Source of the DNA: an uncultured cyanobacterium
GTDB lineage: Bacteria > Cyanobacteriota > Cyanobacteriia > Cyanobacteriales > Chroococcidiopsidaceae
NCBI GenBank assembly: GCA_946221495.1
Contig: CAMIFA010000155.1
Span: 1 to 11,968 of the forward strand
Reading direction: 5' to 3'
Length of the DNA: 11,968 nucleotides
Part shown: positions 7,071 through 11,968 of the stretch, piece after piece
Numbering within the stretch: the first letter of the stretch is position 1
Layout: every line of letters begins with the position of its first letter
Translations under genes and position numbers: made by a program
The notes under the pieces: generated by a model
What the model was told of the DNA's origin: nothing
The model's database searches: none
What the model saw: the letters and a program-made list of their open reading frames with translations, nothing else

Positions 7071-7220
7071 GGTAGTGATAATGCAATGAAGCGTTGTAGG
7101 CACTGACTACCGAGTGTTCCGACCGTCTTACATAGCAACTTCTTACCTTCCTTCTTCAGGAAAGAAAAGTAATCGCCCATCTGGGTGGATGTGTACGGTT
7201 AAGCTCTGAAACTTAAATTA

Positions 7221-7247
7221 AATAGAATTGCTTCTAGCAATTCTATT
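7221..7247. repeat. Perfect 11-bp stem hairpin in the leader of the NpdG-like gene
   Basis: AATAGAATTGC (7221-7231) and GCAATTCTATT (7237-7247) pair perfectly around the loop TTCTA. The hairpin ends 43 bases before TTG 7291. There is no T-run after it on the plus strand, so it is not a standard terminator in that direction; a T-rich stretch follows on the minus strand. It could be an mRNA leader structure, a DNA operator or a small mobile-element relic. Confidence 0.75.
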
Positions 7248-7277
7248 ATGGGCAGCGCTCTCTAATAAAGCGAAGTT

Positions 7278-7283
7278 GGAGGT
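7278..7283 (+). promoter_or_regulatory. Ribosome site deciding a TTG start
   Basis: GGAGGT lies 7 bases before TTG 7291 and is an almost ideal Shine-Dalgarno match. It supports TTG 7291 over the in-frame TTG 7228, which falls inside the hairpin. Confidence 0.8.
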
Positions 7284-7290
7284 AATTATC

Positions 7291-7938
7291 TTGAATATTG
7301 GCATTATCGGTTCAGGAAACATGGGCAGTAGCTTGGGGAAGATTTGGGCTAACAACGGTCACAAAGTTATGTTCAGCTACTCGCGCGATTGGGGAAAATT
7401 AAAGGCTCTTGCTGAATCTATCGGCTCAAATGCTCAGATTGGCACGCCTGCTGAGGCAGTGCAATTCGCCCGGGTGGTGCTTCTGGCTGTTCCGTGGTCT
7501 GCTATCGATGATGCCTTGCAAGCTACTGGATCGCTAGAGGACAAAGTGCTGATAAGTTGCGTTAGCCCCTTTAAACCTGATTTTGAGGGGAAAACGGTAG
7601 GCATAACCTCAAACTTGAACACCTCTGGGGCTGAAGAAATCGCCAAGCGAGTCCCGAAAGCAAAAGTGGTGGAAGCGTTTAACACAACGTTTGCTGAAAT
7701 TTTACGAGCGCCATCGCGCTACTTCGGTCAAGAGCAGGCGAGTATCTTTTACTGTGGCGATGATGAGGAAGCAAAGGTAATCGCATTTAGTCTCATTCAG
7801 GAATGTGGTTTTACAGCCGTGGATGCTGGACCTCTGCTGAACGCCCGCTCGCTAGAACCCTTGGCAACGATCTGGGTACAGCTTGGGGCTGTTACAGGTA
7901 TGTTTCCCAACGCCGGTCTTAAGGTACTCCGACGCTGA
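7291..7938 (+). CDS. NpdG-like NADP-dependent oxidoreductase (F420-reductase family fold)
   Basis: The 215-residue product starts at TTG with the Rossmann motif NIGIIGSGNMGSSLG (GSGNMG at 7-12). The second strand ends in SYSRDW, a Ser-Arg pair suited to the 2'-phosphate of NADP. VVLLAVPWSAIDDAL and KVLISCVSPF are the usual later strands of the NADPH:F420-reductase/ProC-like group, followed by VVEAFNTTFAEIL, FYCGDDEEAK, and the family ending ARSLEPLATIWVQL with a final PNAGLKVLRR. It looks full length and intact. Cyanobacteria are not known for general F420 use, so the name describes the fold and not the cofactor; many such proteins reduce other small substrates with NADPH. The porin start lies 28 bases downstream, which suggests co-transcription. 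Confidence 0.87.
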   Translation: MNIGIIGSGNMGSSLGKIWANNGHKVMFSYSRDWGKLKALAESIGSNAQIGTPAEAVQFARVVLLAVPWSAIDDALQATGSLEDKVLISCVSPFKPDFEGKTVGITSNLNTSGAEEIAKRVPKAKVVEAFNTTFAEILRAPSRYFGQEQASIFYCGDDEEAKVIAFSLIQECGFTAVDAGPLLNARSLEPLATIWVQLGAVTGMFPNAGLKVLRR

Positions 7939-7966
7939 AAGATACACTTTCATTCAATACCTGATA

Positions 7967-9703
7967 ATGCGCCATTTCAAATTCTATCTATACCTCGCTG
8001 GTAGCCTGAACTTTCTTATTGTCATTATTCACAGTGCTGCTTTAGCGACAGTATCTCAGTCCGCTACTATTAGTTCTAAACCAGGTATGACTACTAACAC
8101 TTTGTCAGAGGAAGCCAACTCTAATACTGCAACCTATGAACTTAGTGTTAGCACCATAATAGAGGCTACGCCAGTACCCTCTCCTTTAAGCGCCCAGACT
8201 GTTACGGGAACCATTGCTCAAGCACAAAATGCTCAAACATTTAGTGTTGAGAACCAAGTTACTTCAGTATCGCAGCTAGCAGATGTGCAGCCAACTGACT
8301 GGGCATTTCAAGCTCTCCAGTCTTTAATTGAGCGCTATGGAGTTATTGCAGGCTATCCCGATCTTACTTACCGAGGCGACCGTGCTATAACTCGGTATGA
8401 ATTTGCCGTCGGGATCAAAGCAGCACTTGACCGAGTAGAGGAGCTAATTCAAGCGGGACTATCAGAGCGAGTGTCTCATGACGATTTAGCAACATTACAA
8501 CAGCTTCAGGCAGAATTTGGAACAGAAATAGCAACTCTGCGAGGTAGAGTAGACAATCTAGAAGCTCAGGCGGCAGAGATAGAAGCTAATCAGTTTTCTA
8601 TTACTACTAAGCTTACAGGTCAATTAGTTGCTGCTGTGACTGGGGGTGGCTTCACTGGAGAGCGCATCATTGCTCCTAATGGTGCAGTAGTTGCCGATGA
8701 AGACCTTAATGCTACTATTATCTACCGAGCTAGTCTGGATTTCAATACCAACTTTACTGGTACAGGCTTACTAAAAATTCGTTTGACTACAGGCAGCGAT
8801 GGTCCTAATGACAATGTGGCTGGATTTCTAGAACCAAACCTTGGCAGTGTTCTAGACTTCTCTGTTCCTGGCAGAGATAATAAATTCGGGCTTGGCAGGC
8901 TTTACTACTCCTTTACCCCGTTACAGGACTTGAAAATTACCCTTGGTAGTGCGATCGTTGCCACCGAGTACGTTGATAGAAATAGCTACGCTAATATTAG
9001 CTTTCTAAACTTTTCGACTCAAGCATTAATTAACAACTTTGTCCTATTCCCTCGCCCCGCCGGAGCGGGCGCAGCGATTGATTGGAGTCCAGTAGAAAAA
9101 CCATTTAAATTTCGGGCAGTATATGTGGCAGCAAATGCTGCTAGTAGCGGCTCTGATAGTGAGAGTGAGAGGTTTATCGGTGGTCCACGAGCTCCTATAC
9201 TGTTATTTCCTAACAGTGGAGGTGATAGAGGGTTGTTCGGAGATCCTCGTCAAGGCATTATTGAATTAGAATATTCCCCTAGCAAAAACTTTGCTTTACG
9301 CCTCCAGTACAGCAGGGGTAAGGTGTTCGAGAGTCCCTTCAATATTTTCGGAGCTAACTTTGAATTGGCACTTTCGCAGCAAATTGGCATCTTTGGTCGC
9401 TACGGCTATGGCAGCTACGATAATACCCTTCAAGGTGACATTAACCCCAATTACTGGATGGCTGGTGTAGCATTCAGAGATTTATTTGCACCTGGGGCTT
9501 TGGCTGGTGTCGCAGCAGGTCAACCTTTTATTGAAGATGCAGTGGGGAACGCAACTCAGACAAATTTTGAAGCGTTTTACAATTTTCCTCTCAGCGACAA
9601 CATTAAAATTACACCTTTAGTACAAGCAATTACAAATTCTGGCAATCAGGACAGTAACGGCACGATCATCACAGGTACTCTACGAACGGTCTTTTCTTTT
9701 TAG
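7967..9703 (+). CDS. SLH-domain OprB-type cyanobacterial outer-membrane porin
   Basis: This 578-residue protein starts with a signal peptide (MRHFKFYLYL, hydrophobic core to about residue 22, likely cut after AALA27). A polar Ser/Thr-rich linker (28-98) follows. The SLH domain is at about 99-160 (SVSQLADVQPTDWAFQALQ, RYGVIAGYPD, RGDRAITRYEFA) and binds the peptidoglycan-linked polymer. A coiled coil lies at about 172-208 (LATLQQLQAEFGTEIATLRG). The remainder (210-578) is a beta-barrel of the OprB type with alternating polar and hydrophobic strands, ending TLRTVFSF with the C-terminal Phe used in barrel assembly. Proteins of this architecture are major cyanobacterial porins, and some pass inorganic ions including iron. 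The ATG at 7967 is chosen because it starts the signal peptide; the in-frame ATG 7883 lies inside the preceding gene. No strong ribosome site precedes it, so translation may depend on the upstream gene. Confidence 0.92.
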   Translation: MRHFKFYLYLAGSLNFLIVIIHSAALATVSQSATISSKPGMTTNTLSEEANSNTATYELSVSTIIEATPVPSPLSAQTVTGTIAQAQNAQTFSVENQVTSVSQLADVQPTDWAFQALQSLIERYGVIAGYPDLTYRGDRAITRYEFAVGIKAALDRVEELIQAGLSERVSHDDLATLQQLQAEFGTEIATLRGRVDNLEAQAAEIEANQFSITTKLTGQLVAAVTGGGFTGERIIAPNGAVVADEDLNATIIYRASLDFNTNFTGTGLLKIRLTTGSDGPNDNVAGFLEPNLGSVLDFSVPGRDNKFGLGRLYYSFTPLQDLKITLGSAIVATEYVDRNSYANISFLNFSTQALINNFVLFPRPAGAGAAIDWSPVEKPFKFRAVYVAANAASSGSDSESERFIGGPRAPILLFPNSGGDRGLFGDPRQGIIELEYSPSKNFALRLQYSRGKVFESPFNIFGANFELALSQQIGIFGRYGYGSYDNTLQGDINPNYWMAGVAFRDLFAPGALAGVAAGQPFIEDAVGNATQTNFEAFYNFPLSDNIKITPLVQAITNSGNQDSNGTIITGTLRTVFSF

Positions 9704-9718
9704 GAGTAACGAATTAAC

Positions 9719-11398
9719 ATGACTAAACCTGTACTATTTATAGTTGCTCCAGACTCTCATTTCCTTAAAGTAGCCGCTCGCCACTTGAACAGTGAATTTG
9801 GTGATCGCTTTCAAGTCTATACAGCAGATTCAGGCACTAACGCCCTAGAAGCACTAAACCGATTAAAGCAGAACCATGAGCCAGTGGCACTATTTTTGGT
9901 AGAACAGCAAATGCCCCAGATAATAGGGAGCGATTTTCTGGAACAGGCGATCGCTCTTTTTCCAGAAGCAAAACGCATCTTACTTACAGATGTAAAAACT
10001 GATGCCGATATTCGGAAAATAGAGACAGTCAACATTGATTACTATCTTTTAAAACTATCAGATCCGCCCGAAAATCGTCTCTATCCCACTGTGCAAGATT
10101 TACTTGATGATTGGCAGGCAGCATTCATCTCGCCGTTTGAGGGTATTCGCGTAATTGGTCAGCGTTGGTCACCCCAATCGCATCAAATTAAAAATTTCTT
10201 ATTCCGCAATCAACGCCCGTTTACGTGGCTAGACATTGAAACAGATGAGGAGGCAAATCGTCTAATTGACCGCCTCAAATCAAATCACTCAGGAGCAGAT
10301 GAGCCACAACTACCCCTAATTATTTTTCCCGACGATTCACATCTGGAAGCACCAACACTTGTTCAAGTTGCTGAAAAAATCGGGCTGAGTACGCACCCTA
10401 AACAAACATTTTACGACCTAGTGATTGTGGGCGGTGGTCCAGCTGGTCTAGGAGCAGCGGTCTATGGGGTATCAGAAGGGTTAAATACGATCATAATTGA
10501 AAAAATTGCTCCAGGAGGTCAAGCAGGGACAAGTTCTCGGATTGAAAATTATCTGGGCTTTCCCTCTGGCTTAAGTGGCGCAGACTTAGCAAGACGGGCA
10601 ATTGTCCAAGCACAGCGATTTGGTGTAGAAATTCTGTCACCGCAGGAAGTAACTGGTATTCGCATCGAAGATCAAAAGCGTTTTGTCACCATAGCAGATG
10701 GAACTGAGATTGGCTGCCATGCACTACTAATTGCAATCGGTGTTGAGTGGCGCAAACTGGATGTACCCGGTGTTGAACAGTTGACGGGACGAGGTGTTTA
10801 CTACGGTGCAGCAATGTTTGAGGCAATGTCCTGTCGTAACGAAGATGTTTATTTAGTTGGTGGGGCGAACTCGGCTGGGCAGGCAGCAATGTATTTTTCT
10901 AAATATGACCGTAATGTCACTATGTTGGTGCGCGGTGACTCGCTTAGTAAAGGAATGTCGCAATACCTGATCGAGCAAATTGAGGCAACAGAAAATATCA
11001 CGGTACGGTTGTGTTCTAGTATTGTTGAGGTCAAGGGTGAAAACCATCTAGAGGCGATCGCTATTACCAATGCAGAAACTAAGGAAACGCAAATTGTTCC
11101 TGTAACCTCTTTATTTTTGTTTATTGGTGCTACACCTCATACTGACTGGTTGGCAGATGTTGTAAAACGCGATCAACGCGGCTTCATTTTATCTGGACCT
11201 GAGTTGCTACACGATGGCCGCTATCCACCAGAATGGAGGCTAGAGCGCGATCCCTTTCTGTTCGAGACAAGTGTACCAGGAATTTTTGTAACGGGAGATG
11301 TGCGGCAGAAATCAGTAAAGCGAGTCGCTTCCGCAGTTGGTCAAAGTGCAGTTGTTGTTCAGCTAATTCACCAGTATCTTACTCACTTGCAAAAATGA
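9719..11398 (+). CDS. Receiver + glutaredoxin-like + thioredoxin-reductase-like fusion
   Basis: This 559-residue protein has three parts. Residues 1-125 form a CheY-like receiver: conserved Thr90 (ILLT) and Lys112 (YYLLK) are present, but the phospho-acceptor position is Glu62 (LVEQQMP) and the acidic pair after the first strand is reduced to VAPDS. Residues 140-223 resemble a thioredoxin/glutaredoxin fold (IRVIGQRWSPQSHQIKNFL, LPLIIFPDD) with SPQS where glutaredoxins have CPxC. Residues 232-559 form a thioredoxin-reductase-like flavoprotein: FAD motif VIVGGGPAGLGAA (235-247), GGQAGTSSRIENYLGF, NADP motif VGGANSAGQAA (380-390) and the FAD-contacting VTGDVR (524-529). The redox-active CxxC of true thioredoxin reductases is absent (VYYGAAMFEAM in its place). 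NAD(P)H oxidation through FAD is probable; the electron acceptor is unknown. AGGAG at 9702-9706 overlaps the porin stop, pointing to coupled expression. Confidence 0.9.
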   Translation: MTKPVLFIVAPDSHFLKVAARHLNSEFGDRFQVYTADSGTNALEALNRLKQNHEPVALFLVEQQMPQIIGSDFLEQAIALFPEAKRILLTDVKTDADIRKIETVNIDYYLLKLSDPPENRLYPTVQDLLDDWQAAFISPFEGIRVIGQRWSPQSHQIKNFLFRNQRPFTWLDIETDEEANRLIDRLKSNHSGADEPQLPLIIFPDDSHLEAPTLVQVAEKIGLSTHPKQTFYDLVIVGGGPAGLGAAVYGVSEGLNTIIIEKIAPGGQAGTSSRIENYLGFPSGLSGADLARRAIVQAQRFGVEILSPQEVTGIRIEDQKRFVTIADGTEIGCHALLIAIGVEWRKLDVPGVEQLTGRGVYYGAAMFEAMSCRNEDVYLVGGANSAGQAAMYFSKYDRNVTMLVRGDSLSKGMSQYLIEQIEATENITVRLCSSIVEVKGENHLEAIAITNAETKETQIVPVTSLFLFIGATPHTDWLADVVKRDQRGFILSGPELLHDGRYPPEWRLERDPFLFETSVPGIFVTGDVRQKSVKRVASAVGQSAVVVQLIHQYLTHLQK

Positions 11399-11571
11399 GT
11401 AACACCTGGAAGTAGAAGGCATACTATTGTGTGTTGACATTTGAAGCGATATGGCGACTATGTGGTAGATTTGCAGAAAATTCCGCAGCCGCTAGAGGGA
11501 GCATTAGTACTTCCAAGCAAAATAGCTCAAAGTTAGATAAAATAGGCTTTTCTAGACCATCTTGCACTTTT
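11399..11571. other. Spacer between convergent genes, nothing recognised
   Basis: The flavoprotein fusion and the DUF551-like gene converge here. No clear hairpin followed by a T-run was found. A plus-strand frame at 11431-11631 overlaps the DUF551-like gene and has no family resemblance. Confidence 0.4.
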
Positions 11572-11817
11572 TTACGCGGATCTCGGCTCAATCCCTATTT
11601 GAGTTGGTGGTTCGGGATAGCTCATTGGTAGCCAATGAGTCACTTCTTCAGAATAAGCAGGATCTCGATCTTCAAAGTAACAAATCCACATTGGACCATA
11701 ACCTAACTCTGCTTCTAGTATTCCTACTACTACTCTGCTAGGGTAAAAGAGCCACACCGGAACATCTTTTTTCGGTAGGCGATCGCGCACATCAATCCAG
11801 TTGGATTTTTGGTTCAT
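11572..11817 (-). CDS. DUF551-like small protein
   Basis: The 81-residue product begins MNQKSNWIDVRDRLPKKDVPV and ends its conserved part with EEVTHWLPMSYPEPP. The WI-V-DRLP start and THW-P--PEPP end are the hallmarks of DUF551, a small domain common in phage and plasmid genomes and also found in chromosomes. Its biochemical role is unknown. The start at 11817 is preferred over 11853 because an AGGA-containing site lies just upstream and the family similarity begins there. It runs against the preceding gene run and is not part of it. A perfect 8-bp inverted repeat lies within its 3' third. Confidence 0.75.
   Translation of the reverse strand: MNQKSNWIDVRDRLPKKDVPVWLFYPSRVVVGILEAELGYGPMWICYFEDRDPAYSEEVTHWLPMSYPEPPTQIGIEPRSA
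11621..11639. repeat. 8-bp perfect inverted repeat inside the DUF551-like gene
   Basis: CTCATTGG and CCAATGAG are separated by TAG. The repeat lies in the codons for THWLPMS, so it may be a by-product of the conserved protein motif. Confidence 0.65.
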
Positions 11818-11968
11818 AGTGTTCCTATACTCTAAGCAATAGACAAGAGCCAAGCTTCTATTAAATGCATCCCTGATTCTTGCTGTGGTAGAGAAACTGG
11901 TTTGTGATCGCTCGTTGCTGCAACCGCCCTAAGAGCTACTTAGCTGTTGTAGAACTGCTTTGGCTCCA
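11818..11968. other. Right edge, no supported gene
   Basis: Leader of the DUF551-like gene. On the minus strand the edge opens two short frames that stop quickly, one ending AKAVLQQLSSS and one ending EPKQFYNS, either of which could be the C-terminus of a gene lying outside the window. There is too little sequence to decide. Confidence 0.3.

Larger units (their letters stand above)
6839..7290. other. 452-base spacer with gene remnant, repeats and hairpin
   Basis: No intact gene is visible. The spacer holds an SDR 5'-end remnant (6886-6995), a 10-base tandem repeat (7051-7070), a stretch of no recognised content (7090-7220) and a perfect hairpin (7221-7247) just before the NpdG-like gene. A reading frame at 7033-7089 (MTVKRGSHEQPRTVVIMQ) is generated partly by the tandem repeat and is not a credible gene. 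The layout suggests that a second SDR gene decayed here by deletion. Confidence 0.5.
5658..11786. repeat. Six dispersed HIP1 octamers (GCGATCGC)
   Basis: Copies occur at 5658-5665, 6096-6103, 6746-6753, 9947-9954, 11054-11061 and 11779-11786. This palindrome is highly over-represented in many cyanobacterial genomes and supports that origin. None is found in 1-5657 or in the stretch 6754-9946, which includes the NpdG-like and porin genes. Confidence 0.9.

Noticed and set aside
7176..7215. GTGTACGGTTAAGC, reminiscent of the end of a group II intron domain V
   Set aside because: The matching 5' strand of domain V (AGCCGT-type) and its two-part stem are absent, and there is no intron-encoded protein nearby.
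7883..7966. Upstream ATG for the porin
   Set aside because: Lies within the NpdG-like coding region and would bury the signal peptide behind 28 residues.
11431..11631. 66-residue plus-strand reading frame
   Set aside because: Overlaps the DUF551-like gene on the other strand, has no family resemblance and no good ribosome site.
1..11968. CRISPR array, tRNA or rRNA genes, complete insertion sequence
   Set aside because: No regularly spaced repeats, no cloverleaf-like segment, no rRNA-like stretch and no transposase-like protein were found on either strand by eye.

Overview
The window looks like chromosomal or accessory DNA from a cyanobacterium. Three things point there: six copies of the octamer GCGATCGC (the HIP1 repeat), a porin built as signal peptide + SLH domain + coiled coil + OprB-type barrel, and an HTH/NB-ARC protein with a pentapeptide-like linker of a kind common in filamentous and unicellular cyanobacteria. 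No species can be named from the sequence alone.

Layout. Bases 1-1723 (minus strand) hold a large STAND-type regulator or sensor, cut by the left edge. A divergent 288-base spacer separates it from a run of eight intact plus-strand genes: an isochorismatase/YcaC-like hydrolase (2012-2659), a WrbA/flavodoxin-type quinone reductase-like protein (3127-3789), a CPA1-type cation:proton antiporter homologue (3861-5474), an SDR oxidoreductase (5556-6302), a SnoaL/NTF2-like protein (6371-6838), an NpdG-like NADP-dependent oxidoreductase (7291-7938), an SLH/OprB porin (7967-9703) and a three-part fusion of receiver, glutaredoxin-like and thioredoxin-reductase-like domains (9719-11398). Between the SnoaL and NpdG-like genes lies the decayed 5' end of a second SDR gene (about 6886-6995). 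The right end carries a small minus-strand DUF551-like gene (11572-11817). Two long spacers, 2660-3126 and 6839-7290, hold inverted or tandem repeats but no convincing intact gene.

How the genes may fit together. The plus-strand run reads as a redox or electrophile-handling set: a flavin quinone reductase, two NAD(P)-dependent oxidoreductases, a small alpha+beta-barrel protein, a hydrolase, a transporter, an outer-membrane porin and a flavoprotein fusion. The flavodoxin-fold protein directly upstream of a cation:proton antiporter recalls the arrangement of KefF and KefC, although the antiporter here belongs to a different family. Some gaps are large, so more than one transcript is likely.

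The most unusual feature is that several proteins lack the residue their family normally depends on: Gly116 at the nucleophilic cysteine of the hydrolase, Thr160-Leu161 at the Asn-Asp pair of the antiporter, Glu62 at the phospho-acceptor Asp of the receiver domain, and no CxxC in either redox module of the fusion. All these genes are otherwise full length and open, so altered or regulatory function is as plausible as decay. All functional statements here are inferred from reading the sequence; no database search was possible.
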